Positions 12,166-22,104 of a DNA stretch of 64,000 bases are shown piece by piece. Position 1 is the first letter of the stretch; every line of letters begins with the position of its first letter. The stretch is from assembly GCF_003286085.1 (NCBI RefSeq), contig NW_020825289.1, positions 11,780,001-11,844,000 of the forward strand, read 5' to 3'. Under the pieces are notes generated by a model. That model was not told the DNA's origin, did no database searches, and saw only the letters and a list, made by a program, of their open reading frames with translations. A program made the translations under genes and the position numbers. The DNA comes from Drosophila persimilis. Lineage: Eukaryota; Arthropoda; Insecta; Diptera; Drosophilidae.

Positions 12166-12237
12166 GCCGTGATCGTCTAGTGGTTAGGACCCCACGTTGT
12201 GGCCGTGGTAACCCAGGTTCGAATCCTGGTCACGGCA
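12166..12237 (+). tRNA. tRNA-His (anticodon GTG)
   Basis: The 72-base sequence folds as a cloverleaf. The acceptor stem GCCGTGA pairs with TCACGGC, the D arm carries 'TAGTGGTTAGGA', and the anticodon stem CCACG/CGTGG encloses the loop TTGTGGC with anticodon GTG at 12199-12201. The T arm is CCAGG-TTCGAAT-CCTGG and the discriminator is A. There is no intron and no encoded CCA, as expected of a eukaryotic nuclear tRNA gene. The B box matches GGTTCGAATCC. A T-run at about 12273 is a likely Pol III terminator. In D. melanogaster, histidine tRNA genes occur at 48F, which fits the other Muller C genes here. Confidence 0.97.
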
Positions 12238-12272
12238 ATGCTGCAATTAACGCATTGTCACGGAGAGGACAT

Positions 12273-12278
12273 CTTTTT
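12273..12278 (+). terminator. Pol III terminator (T-run) of tRNA-His
   Basis: A run of six T residues begins 36 bases after the tRNA-His 3' end. It is the first run of four or more T downstream and so a plausible RNA polymerase III stop. Confidence 0.6.
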
Positions 12279-14700
12279 TCGTTTCGTTTTTTTTTTGTAT
12301 TACTTTCTGATGGTTTATAATAGTTACACTTTTAAATCTTTTACTGAGATTAGCTACTATGGGTTGTGTATGGTTTATTGGTGGCTTTGTGTGGATCGAG
12401 GAATGAAGCACCTGTTCCTGGACTGCTTTTCGTCCTTTGCTGCGGCAATTCCCCGTGGCTTGCCACTCCAACGGCGGCTGGCATTGACTGGAATTTTAAT
12501 TTAATTGTCAGCAATTGACAGAAATACACAAAATCCACTTCGGAGTGTCGACCAAACGATATTAAGACGCCAGCAGCTGGTGTTGACATAAAAACGCAAT
12601 AAAAATACGTCCCGTCCTCAAAACGAAACGTGAGATCGTATGGCCAATGGAAAGTCGAAGCTCGAATACCCTTTTGTGGAGAACGCCCTTAAGACGCAGA
12701 GCACACTCCTACAATAGATTGAATTGCTCCTAAGCCAACTACAACTTATGCTTATAATGCACATCTAACTTTTCTGGAATATTTTCATGATATTCTGCAA
12801 TTACCTCTTCCTCAATGAAAAAGAGAGTAGGGTATCGTCGGAAAAATCACTTAAAATCAATTGAATGTGACCAACAGTGTTTGGCTGTACCAATGACGAG
12901 AATTACAGTGAAAATATCGACGACAATGCGTTTTGTTGGCGTTGTGCAGCCACAGCTTATTGGATTTTCGCCGTGAGAAGCTGTTGACAACATTTGTTAG
13001 TCACTATTGGAGCAGAGGGCTACGGCTTCCGACAGTGACAGTGACAGTTGGTATGAGGAAGCACTGATTAAACACAGGGACATAAGCCTCTATAAGTGTC
13101 CGAAAGTCCTGCGGTTGGAAACGCTTGTCTTCCACAGCACGTCTTATTGAAATCGAACATTTGTGTAAATAACCGCTCACGCACATGCAAGTGGGAGACA
13201 ATTATGTATATTATTTACCAAACACAATACACAAGAGCACAATGGAATGGCCGTTTCCCTGCCGTTCCAATGAAAATAAAGCAAAAATACAAATATTAAC
13301 CGCAAAAGCGATGCTCCCATCTGCCATTTTGTCCCTTGGCTCCATCCTCCTTTGAATGTGACGTGGGTGTGTGCAGTCGCCTGTATTTATGCATTTATAG
13401 TCGTTCATCTGTGGGTGTACGAGTATGCATATTGAATGGATAAAGGGGATTTGCGTTTATTTCGTCCTGGGTCTGGCCCGGTTACTCGCCTGACTGTGGG
13501 TGGGGCCGCCGCCGCCATCTACCACCCAATGGGAAGAGCAACACGCCGGAAACATTTTTGTTGTGCCATTTCCATTGTTATACATTTTCGTTTTACATAC
13601 ACGCAGCAATAACGGGCACACCAACCCCTTCCATTGTATATTTTATAAACAAGAGCAGATAGGCTTTCGCCTGATGTTTACCCAAATAATTGGCACTTCA
13701 CAATAACTTCAGTGTGACAAAGCTTAGCAAACATCACTACTTTCCTTACCATATCATGCATATATGCATTTCCATTCTGGCGTAACGTTTTCATAGAGTT
13801 TCACATGCAATTATCTATCAATTGTTTGAATAAATTAACATTTAAAATATTTTTAAAAAATATTATCTTAAAAAAATTATATGAAATTGACTTTTAATAT
13901 ATTTTGGCATGGTGGACTTTTTGGTTCTGCCCAACTATTTTATTTTAAATATAATTATACCGACAATTGAATGCAACGATTTTTAGCAAAGATACGAACC
14001 TTCGGCTTTTAGCGTAACTCCACACCAATATATGTATATCGATAACTTTCAAGGCAAAACATCGTATAGAAAATGTATATTTAAATAATATTAAAATGGT
14101 TCAAATTTGTTCATTAAAAACGCTGTCATTAACATTTTTATCGAAACTTAGTTAATAAAATTGCATTGATTTTGTGAGCATTTACCACTATTTGATTTTA
14201 ATATGATTTAACTTCTGGCAAAATTTAATTGTGAGAAATTTTACTTTATCTATCCAAAAAATAACCCTAAACTATTCCTCCAGAAGCTCAAATCCCTTCC
14301 AGATGCTACGTCGCTTTGAAACTGACAACGGGAAATGGTCACTTAAGTTAATTGGCTAAAATAGCAAAGACAATGAAAGAACAGAAATTAAACATACTCC
14401 GTTTACTCATTTCACAATTTGAATACATTTGATTAGCTACAAATTAAAAATGCATATGCATCAACTACATAAATGTTATTCATAAAATGGCAACGTATGC
14501 TAGTACACGATTCAGTGACAAGTAGTTTCAATTATTAGTGTAATTGTACGTGTCCTCGAGGCGATGGCAGCGACGTCGTGTTGTGCGACGATCACAAATT
14601 GAAAACGGTGGCGGGCACCCAATAAATAAAAATGAACTAAAAACTAGATAATAAACAAATTTTAGCACGTGCACGTAGAAATGAGATTGATGGCGGGTAG
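12279..14700. other. Intergenic DNA, no gene recognised
   Basis: No gene is recognised. 13700-14500 is markedly AT-rich. Its last part should include the 3' untranslated region of the minus-strand TMX2-like gene, but I could not fix its poly(A) signal. Confidence 0.55.
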
Positions 14701-14706
14701 CAGTGA

Positions 14707-15540
14707 TTACTGCGACTTCTTGGACTCCACAGGAGACGTCGTCTTCTTGGCAGATTCCGGCAGCCGCTCCATAGCCTGCTTGTATAGCTGGTTCAGTCCA
14801 AATGTAGCCCGTACATTGTCGCTGGAGAAGAAGAACTTTTGCAGCTTGCCCTTGTTATCCACGCAGGGGCGTCGGTCCACTTCTTTTCCCTGCTGGAACA
14901 ACACAACTGTGGGCAACTGGCGGGAGAAGCTGCTGTCCGAAATGCGATACTTCTGCGCCACATCCGGAAAACGGCCAATGTCAATCTTTCCAAATCGCAG
15001 ATACTCAGCGTTGTACTCGTGGGAGAGCTCTGCAAACACGGGGGCGAAGTGGACACAGCTCGGATTCCAAACGGTGTAGAAGCAAATCAACCAACTGGTA
15101 CGCTTGTCCCTCACCAGCTCCTCCTCGAACACCTGGGAATTGCGGAAGTAGGTTATGTGCTCGGGTCCTCGATACGACGGCTCCGGCAGAACCATGCCAA
15201 CCAGCACGCACATCAAAAGGAAGCCCAGGCCAAAGCGAAAGTCCGCGTAGCCCCAGAGTATGGCATTGGCCACCTTTGTGTAGAGGAACGACGACGACAG
15301 ATAGTTAATCATGGTGACGCTGCCGGTTTTGCGCGACCGTATCATTACGACGATAAGTAAGAAGAACAGTATCTCTGCCTCGCGGCTGTCGAGATCGCAC
15401 ACATCGTCCTCTTCCCCTAGGTTGAAGATGCGGGTGCATATAAACGTTGTCTTCTTCGCCAGCAGATACGAGAGGGCCATCAATATATTCACCCAGTAGT
15501 AGGGCAATGCGAGTGTTCCTAGCTGCTTCTTCCACGTCAT
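14707..15540 (-). CDS. Tmx2: TMX2-like thioredoxin-related transmembrane protein 2
   Basis: This single-exon gene codes a 277-residue ER/mitochondria-contact membrane protein homologous to thioredoxin-related transmembrane protein 2. Three hydrophobic segments are visible (about residues 8-34, 55-68 and 102-118), followed by a thioredoxin-fold domain (about 135-240). The domain has a 'VWNPSC' block at 157-162 in place of a CxxC active site and the cis-proline 'QLPTV' at 208-212. Loss of the first active-site cysteine is known in this family (SNDC in the human protein), so classical disulfide exchange is unlikely. The C-terminus ends KKSQ, a KKXX-type ER-retrieval signal. A run of basic and serine residues precedes it. 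DRE and Motif 1 elements lie 140-200 bp upstream, typical of a broadly expressed gene. Confidence 0.93.
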   Translation of the reverse strand: MTWKKQLGTLALPYYWVNILMALSYLLAKKTTFICTRIFNLGEEDDVCDLDSREAEILFFLLIVVMIRSRKTGSVTMINYLSSSFLYTKVANAILWGYADFRFGLGFLLMCVLVGMVLPEPSYRGPEHITYFRNSQVFEEELVRDKRTSWLICFYTVWNPSCVHFAPVFAELSHEYNAEYLRFGKIDIGRFPDVAQKYRISDSSFSRQLPTVVLFQQGKEVDRRPCVDNKGKLQKFFFSSDNVRATFGLNQLYKQAMERLPESAKKTTSPVESKKSQ

Positions 15541-15676
15541 CGTACAGTGCTGTGCTGTGCTTGCCTTGGCCGATGTAGGTTATGCTTTTTTTAATTAACA
15601 ATTTCCCGTGATTTTCTTTTTCTCAATTTCGGCAGCGTTGTTGTTGTTTTTTATTTTTGTTGTTGTTGTTATCTCT

Positions 15677-15684
15677 TATCGATA
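15677..15684. promoter_or_regulatory. DRE (TATCGATA), Tmx2 promoter
   Basis: A perfect DRE octamer TATCGATA lies 137 bp upstream of the Tmx2 start codon. In Drosophila it is bound by DREF at promoters of housekeeping genes. A second copy lies 52 bp further upstream. Confidence 0.7.
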
Positions 15685-15716
15685 TCAACCTCTCAGTGCT
15701 GTTAAAATTAGTTGTT

Positions 15717-15727
15717 CAGTGTGACCG
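15717..15727 (-). promoter_or_regulatory. Ohler Motif 1 (M1BP site) of Tmx2 promoter
   Basis: On the minus strand this reads CGGTCACACTG, a full match to the Drosophila core promoter Motif 1 (YGGTCACACTR). It points towards Tmx2 and lies between the two DREs. It also forms the end of a dispersed repeat that continues to about 15915. Confidence 0.7.
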
Positions 15728-15735
15728 CTCACCCC

Positions 15736-15743
15736 TATCGATA
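15736..15743. promoter_or_regulatory. DRE (TATCGATA), second copy
   Basis: This is a second perfect TATCGATA. It is in the same 'cctatcgatatcaacc'-type context as the copy at 15677, so the flanks also look duplicated. Confidence 0.65.
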
Positions 15744-16189
15744 TCAACCAAGCTCTGCTTTACATATTCCTCGTTTTTGATATTCCGTTGAATATTACTA
15801 GCTATATAGAACTTTTAGCCGTGCCCACATAATTTTAGCCCATTGATGAATCAATTTTCTACAAGATTGGATAGTTTTTAATCCTTGCTTTTATTGTATT
15901 TATTGTAAAAAAAGGGTTAAACGAAAAAGTTCAACAAAATATCAGTCGCAATGTTGCTGGTATTTGAAGACATGATGCGTGTATAGGCCTTTGTACACCC
16001 TATTTCGTTAATTTTATATGAAGATGAAACGTGATTTATAAAGACCTTTTCTCAAATTGATATGTTTTTGACTTATTCATGTGTATTATTAGTATCTTGT
16101 ATAAATTTAAGTCGATCCTGATACCTACTGAGCCTGGGATGACAAACGTATTCACAGTTCTATAACATCCATTTCCCCCAGGGTATGTG

Positions 16190-16500
16190 TGCAAGGAATT
16201 AGCAACATGTTTGTGTTTGGAATGAGACTCATTGTTGCAAATGCGAAACTGCGGCGAATCGGGTATTGCCTATATTTCAAGCATATAGATTTGCCCACTT
16301 AGCTTTATCCCATGGATAAATGTATTTTCTACAAGATTGCTTCTTTTAATTACCTTTATGTATTTTATTTTGACCAACAAACGGTTTTCAAGTAAATGTT
16401 TCCGCAACTTTTGTGTATGGAATGCGCAACATTTGTGTATGGAATGAGACTCATTGTTGCTAAAGCGAACTGGGGCGAACTGCGGCGAATTCAAATTTCT
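16190..16500 (+). repeat. Local tandem duplication with repeat fragment (copy B)
   Basis: Two similar stretches, near 16205-16265 and 16425-16490, both contain 'tggaatgagactcattgttgc' followed by 'gcggcgaat'. Between them, about 16290-16385 is a diverged copy of the dispersed repeat ('tgcccacttagctttatccc ... tttctacaagattg'). This suggests unequal exchange or repeated insertion within the cluster. Confidence 0.5.
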
Positions 16501-16640
16501 CATATTCTTTGTTCCGTTGAATAATACTATCTATATAGAACATTTAGCCATGCCCACTCAATTTTAGCCCATTGATGAATCAATTCTATACATGATTGGT
16601 CTATTCGAAATACTTGCATTTATTGGATTTCTATATAACA
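16501..16640 (+). repeat. Dispersed repeat, copy C
   Basis: The ordered blocks 'tgttccgttgaataatact', 'ctatatagaacatttagcca', 'tgcccactcaattttagccc' and 'attgatgaatcaattctata' match copy A with scattered substitutions. The Motif 1 end is missing. Confidence 0.6.
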
Positions 16641-16699
16641 TTGAAAATTAAATTAATAGATTGATGAAATTGACAAAAATACCATGGGAGCGCGGCGAA

Positions 16700-16945
16700 A
16701 ACCAGTATTTCTACAGTATGACCCTCAGAACAGCACCGAAATATACCATCTCATTTTGAAAATATACCGTAAATATATTCACGAATAGTTATATTTTACA
16801 TATTCCTCGTTTTTGATATTCCGTTGAAATTCTCAGCTATATAGCACATTTAGCCATGCCCACATAATTTTATATGATTGATGAATCAATTTTCTAGTAG
16901 TTTAAAGTTCTGATCTTTATTGAATCGTTTATAAAATAAAGTTTG
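16700..16945 (+). repeat. Dispersed repeat, copy D (longest in the cluster)
   Basis: This copy starts with a decayed CAGTATGACCCTCAG end and has two 'aatatacc' blocks. It continues through 'ttatattttacatattcctc', 'tttagccatgcccacataat' and 'gatgaatcaattttcta'. It has the same order as the inverted copy at 29464-29691, so the family consensus is about 230 bp. Confidence 0.6.
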
Positions 16946-17224
16946 AACAACAACAATTTCGACAAAAGTAATTTTTTTACATAGTAACTATACTATTTCT
17001 ACATAATATCTACATGTTAACTACATTTGTATGTAAATATCAAAACCGAGCCAGTTTGCGACAACAATCGTTATTGCCGGCATATTTGAAAAAAAATTAA
17101 GGGTTTAATGGCAAACGATCCAGAATTGGATGTTGATCACGAATTTGCATTCGCTATGGACTAGAAAATGGCTCTAAAAAGCATTTCTACATTTCTATAA
17201 AATACTATTAAAAGTATACAAGCC

Positions 17225-17315
17225 CTGAACACAGAATTGTACCCGACTGATGAATCACTTTCGTACAAGACTGGCTAATTTTAGGTATGACTTCTTGTTT
17301 GATTGTGGTTAAATA
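17225..17315 (+). repeat. Dispersed repeat, partial copy F
   Basis: Only the far end is recognisable: 'gaattgtacccgactgatga', 'atcactttcgtacaagactg' and a following T-rich stretch. It is the most diverged copy in the cluster. Confidence 0.4.
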
Positions 17316-18745
17316 AAGATTTAAAAAAAACGATAAAATAAACGGAGTATGTGAAAAGGGTATGCACTACAACGGAAAACGCACAGCAACACTACAAACT
17401 AGTATTGTAAGCTGCAGTTGTCGATAACATTAGAATTTAAATCAAATCTTCAGTTGAAAAATGTTTCTTACTGCATATGTTATTTATTCTGCTTGAAAAT
17501 GTTACGTCAGATTTTTGCAAGAGTCATTGACGGCTCGTTGAACTTTGCTGGGAAGGTCTCTCAAAGAATAAGCGATGACCGGGATATTCATTATCAGAAC
17601 ACACGCCAGCCGAATTTATAACAAAAAAATTTTAATCAGTAAAACTCACTGACTCTACGTGATCATAGGCAGACGATCGTGGCTGCAGACACTCTCATAA
17701 TCAATTATTTTTATTTCGGGCCTCCTTTTTTGATTTTTTGTCAAATTATACCAAAGGCGTGTGTTTGAAATGATTGCATGAATTAGAAACACACATTGTA
17801 GAGTATTGCTTGAGCTATCTGCATCTTGACTTGCTGGGAACATTGTGTAAAGATTAACTTTTATAGTAAACACATTTCGCGTCACACAATTAAATGAGTT
17901 ATTTCTGATTGTATTCTTGTGATCGCCGGTCATGGAGATCGAACCTCCCACTCATGTATATACTGGTTTTACTGCTCTACATTGTATAGCATTGTTTACT
18001 GATTATATTAGAAACATGGTGGTACGAAAAATACCTTACCCTTAAAAAATGTTTTAGCAGTACAAATTACATTTAATGCTTCATTAAAAGTGCATACGCA
18101 CCGAGTTGAAGAAGTTATATTATATATTTATGGATTCTTATTGTCAACAATATAAATATTCTAGTGAAAATATAAATAAACAACCTGCACTTAGGTCAGT
18201 TTTTAATATTATCAGAAACGTCCCAGACCTTATACGTTTACTATTTTAGTATATATTTCAATGTGACTCAAACCGGTTTTAGCTGCCTCGTTATTGAGCT
18301 TTAGAGCCTTAGATTAACGTATCTTCATGGTCAACGAAGATGTGCTCTCCAATCCTTTGGTTTGATGGGGAGATGTATGTACATATACTCGTAAGACCCA
18401 GATTCGCATAAAAATCGTTATCCGATTATCGAAATATCTTGCCAAAACAGGGCCTCTTTCTCTGTGCCACACATATTCGCTGTCGCCTTGAAAAATCACT
18501 GGTAGCTGAAACAAATAGACCTCACCTCAAGACTAGCTAGTCAAAACAAAAAAAAAACCAAAAACAAAACCAAAACAAGAGCAAATACAGCTGATAACTA
18601 GACGAAAGCAAAATGGCGATCGATCGCTTGCCGGTGCTATCAGGGCAACCTGATCTCCCGTCTCTCTAACAGGTCCACATTTCGCTTATCGCCATAGAAG
18701 AGCCTCGATTCCGATTCAGATTCAGATTCAGAAGCTCTGAACACG
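17316..18745. other. Intergenic DNA, no gene recognised
   Basis: AT-rich DNA without a recognisable gene. A GGTTCGATCTCC-like B box occurs on the minus strand near 17934-17950, but I could not fold a cloverleaf around it. The last 120 bases contain 'ccgattcagattcagattca' repeats just before the promoter of the small gene. Confidence 0.5.
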
Positions 18746-18750
18746 CGGTC

Positions 18751-18789
18751 TATAAATTGCAATCGATTCGAAGCGGCAAACTCAGTTCA
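18751..18789 (+). promoter_or_regulatory. TATA box and initiator of the small two-exon gene
   Basis: TATAAA at 18751-18756 is followed by an initiator-like TCAGTT at 18782. The A of the initiator is 33 bases from the TATA start, close to the usual Drosophila spacing. Predicted transcription starts at about 18784 and runs towards the coding exons at 19235. Confidence 0.6.
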
Positions 18790-19234
18790 GTTTTGAACCT
18801 TGTGCCGTGTGCTTTCATCGGGAGCTAATGAAAATTTTCGTTGATCATCGAGAAAAACCAATCAAACAGTTTTGGCATTAAATGCCTTGTGATCTAAGAC
18901 AAATTGTGCTAATATTGAATTGAATTTAATTGGCTCTAGTTTGAAGCAAATTTATATTCGATCAAAGAAACACTTGGAGATATTTCGTCAAAGCGAAATA
19001 TTCCCGATTACCCAACTCGCCGCCGACTTTGATTTTTGTCTTTGAATGCTGCTCCAGCAGACCGAAAATTCCACCAAGTTCAATCAGCATTTCACAGAGT
19101 GCTGGAATCAGCTAAGCCTGCAGAGAAGGTCCGACATATTATCCGTTCTCAGCACCATATCCTTCAGCGGTTAGTAGCTCCCAGGACTCCTAGAGCTCCA
19201 TCTCTTAATGCCTCCTATCCCAACAGCTGCTAAG

Positions 19235-19569
19235 ATGGCCACCATGCCCCAGGGTGCATTTGCCGCCTGCAAGATTCGCCAGCAATTCAACGAGCGCGAG
19301 ATGATCGTTTCCCGCATGAGATCTGGGACAGATAAGACTGCAGTTGACAACAACACAGCTCGTGAGTACAGGGACCAATAGGACAATTGCATTGCCCAGT
19401 AATTCTTTCCCTCTCTGACTCACGTCTCTCTAATCTCTGTTCTCTGCTTCCAGAACGGGAATACTCTCCGGTCAAGTATAATGACAAGCTAATGAACTCT
19501 ATTTGGGGCCTGTACAACCGTTACTCGCCGCACAACGTCAAGAAGAACGAGTACGCTCCCACCAAATAA
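19235..19569 (+). CDS. Small two-exon gene, 80-residue protein of unknown function
   Basis: Coding exons 19235-19361 and 19454-19569 flank a 92 bp GT-AG intron (donor GTGAGT, acceptor 'tgcttccag'). Together they give an 80-residue product beginning MATMPQGAFAACKIRQQ and ending 'HNVKKNEYAPTK'. The protein has no signal peptide or membrane segment. It is basic and rich in Asn, Arg and Tyr, with the aromatic block 'SIWGLYNRYSPH' near its end. I do not recognise the family. Support for a real gene comes from precise phase-1 splice sites, a TATA/initiator promoter 450 bp upstream, and an AATAAA at 19818. The leader before the ATG is about 450 nt. The gene converges on the PACRG homologue, with stop codons 297 bp apart and the AATAAA only 44 bp from the PACRG stop. 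Confidence 0.72.
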
Positions 19570-19817
19570 GACCCTATCGCAGGCGCAGCAGCTTTGCTTA
19601 TAAGGAAGCTGCTCTGCCGTGTCGCTGCCTATACCCTTTCTAGGTATAGGCCGACACAATCATATATATATATGAACTCAACTATATATACACACTACTT
19701 ATATATCCCCCTTAACCTGCGCATGAAAAATTAACCCCAAAAAAAGGTAATCCTTGGTAACAAAATTGAATTTAATTAATCACATCTACTACTTTGATGC
19801 TGTAATATATAAATTAC

Positions 19818-19823
19818 AATAAA
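19818..19823 (+). terminator. Poly(A) signal AATAAA of the small gene
   Basis: An AATAAA lies 249 bases past the stop of the 80-residue gene and 44 bases before the stop codon of the convergent PACRG gene. Confidence 0.5.
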
Positions 19824-19866
19824 TACTTATGATGCAAAAAGAGCAAGGCATAAGGGCGGTACACAC

Positions 19867-22104
19867 TCAATTTAAATAGCAGGACTCGTAGGTCGGCACC
19901 ATGTACTTGATGTTGATGAAGGCATCCTCGCCGCCATGGAGCTCCAGCACCTGGAGCGTCTCATCAATCAGATCGCCAAGGTTGAGGTTGTTCTTCTGGG
20001 CATAGTCGATCTCGTCGCCACAGTTTACTGCAGGGGAAACTCGGTATTTCGGTAAATGGATATCCTGTGAGGGGCACTTACAGTTTTTCACTTTGAAAGC
20101 GTTAAACATTGGCAGCAATTGTCTGTAGAAGGGCACCAGGGCCGGACCCACCTGGTCCGAGGACATCACCAGTTGTTGTATTATCTTCAGTGTCGTACAC
20201 ATTACCTCCAAATTCCGTGTGCTCAATGCGTCTGAAATGGCGGTGGGATGGAACGAAGCCAGGCGAAGGTTCGGTGAACGACTAAGGTGCAAATTAAACG
20301 AAAAAAGTTCGAGGCATTTGCGTGCCAGGCAAATCTAGTTTGCCCTCACCCCTCACCCCTCGCCTCGCCCCCAGGTACTCACTCTTCAGAGGCAATATTA
20401 ATTGCGGTATTACGGTGTGTATTTTCTCTCCGCCCGCAAGCAGCAGATCCGTCACTCCCTGGCGGGCATAGGTCTTGTACGGATGCTTCGTCTCGGCCAG
20501 TCCATCGAAAAAGAGCGGTAGATAGAGACTGTAGTCCAGCTTGTCGATGTCCAACTGGGGGGTAGAACACCAGAACAGTATTTCGATTTGAATTGATTCA
20601 CAGTCTGAAGGTGGAAAAGGCTTCACGCCGAAGTTCGAAGTTCGCCAGTTCCCTGGCAAGTGGAAATGTGCACGCTAGGCTTGTTACGTTCTATAACGTT
20701 TCAGTTCTGATTTCTATTAAGATGCCGTATCTTTGTTTACTTTGCTAATGGAAATTTTTTATAATAAATAGCAAAATGTACACCTTGTCTAACCTTTACG
20801 TACAGTATAATTTTGTTTTATCAACGTGTAGGGACCCCATGTTATTCGACTGATCAGAACAGCGACGATCGGTACCAGTATCGGTACCCATCGGACTGCA
20901 CATTTATCTTTTTAGCTGTCAATTTCCATCAGAACTGCGTGAACTCTTATGGGCCTGACCTTCAACCCAAATGACGCAAATGATATATACTCGTATGTAG
21001 CAATGCCAGTCACATGAGTGATGTGGCACAGGAGCCGTCACGGAGGCAGTTTGGCCTGGATAAACAAACGCACCACTTAAAAGCGAATCCATGTTATATC
21101 TCTAACCAAAAGACACCCAAGGCCTGTGACATTGAAACAACAAGAACGGGTCACGTCACACACACACACACATCAAATGTGGATCCTCCGCCCACAATAC
21201 ACCTGCACCTACACCTACACCTATTATATTCTAGCATTTTCTGCCGGTCTGACTGATTGACACTTGGACGGCGCGACGTTTTGAATGTCAGCAATCTGAA
21301 TCCGGCCGGAATCGTTCCCCTCCTTCTGCTTCTCCTTCTCCTTACCGGCCCGTCAGCTGTGCGACTGTTCTACTGACTCCGGAAATAGACAATGGCATAT
21401 TATTTGCACGCTGGTGTTCTTAGCTGCAGCTTTAGCTTACACTTGAAATAATTGGACACGCAGGTGTACGGAATTAAGGCGAAACAAATATATCGGCTAG
21501 GTCACTGAGTTCTGGGTCTGGTACCCCCGTGTATCCCAGCTTCAGTGTCCCGTAACACTCACCGTCCATCCAATCTTATCGCCGCCGCAGAGGTACTCCA
21601 TTTTGATGGGCAAGTCACCGCGATCGAAGTACATTCGAAACAGAGTGCCCCGCCCAGAGTCGGTACCTGGGGGGCCAGCATTGAAGCCGCCCATTCCTAT
21701 GTTGAGCGTGGAAATGGATTTTTGCTGCTTTTTTAGGCCTATACGACAATCAGGTGTCATTTGGGAAACAAACAATATGTAAGTAAATGGATGGTGTGGA
21801 GTCTAGACTCCAGACACTACGCACATTTCGGATTTGGTGCCCGCCCCCTCGCACTTGCCGTTGTCGCTGTGGTTTCGTGTATTGGCCCGTTGATGACAAC
21901 GGTATTTTTCTGCTGCGACTGTATGGAAAAGGGCGGCACATAACGGGGTCGCACCGCCGCCCCGTGGATGCCACTTAGTGGACGTAATTGCGGTGGATTA
22001 GCCGACTTGGAGCGATGTTTCAGCGATATGGCGGTGGCATGGTAGTCGTGCGACGGCCGCGTTCCGTACGCGTGGGCGGTGGATATGCGTGCCGTTTGAG
22101 CCAT
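19867..22104 (-). CDS. Pacrg: PACRG homologue (parkin co-regulated gene, axonemal protein)
   Basis: I assemble five coding exons on the minus strand: 21825-22104, 21563-21666, 20383-20554, 20082-20231 and 19867-20027. All junctions keep frame and give a 288-residue protein. Donors are GTGCGT, GTGAGT, GTGAGT and GTAAGT; each acceptor ends in AG. The product follows PACRG throughout: '[12 protein letters not shown]', '[12 protein letters not shown]', '[16 protein letters not shown]', 'ARQGVTDLL', '[16 protein letters not shown]', '[11 protein letters not shown]' and the C-terminal '[15 protein letters not shown]'. PACRG is an armadillo-like inner-junction protein of doublet microtubules, so a role in cilia and sperm flagella is expected. 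The first donor (GTGCGT) is the weakest call. The N-terminal 60 or so residues are fly-specific and low in conservation. Confidence 0.9.

Larger units (their letters stand above)
15717..15915 (+). repeat. Dispersed repeat, copy A (Motif 1 end at Tmx2)
   Basis: The copy begins with CAGTGTGACCG, continues with 'acatattcctcgtttttgat', 'attccgttgaatatt', 'tagctatatagaac', 'gtgcccacataatttta' and 'gatgaatcaattttctacaa', and ends in a T/A-rich tail. The same ordered blocks occur at 16501, 16700 and, inverted, at 29464. I did not find terminal inverted repeats or coding capacity. It may be a short non-autonomous transposon or SINE-like sequence, but I cannot assign a named family. Confidence 0.65.

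Noticed and set aside
17900..18000. tRNA or SINE-like B box on the minus strand (GGTTCGATCTCC)
   Set aside because: The T arm is imperfect and no acceptor, D or anticodon stems could be paired.
19036..19233. Upstream open frame before the 80-residue gene
   Set aside because: It begins with TTG, is out of frame with the ATG at 19235 and lies in the predicted 5' leader.
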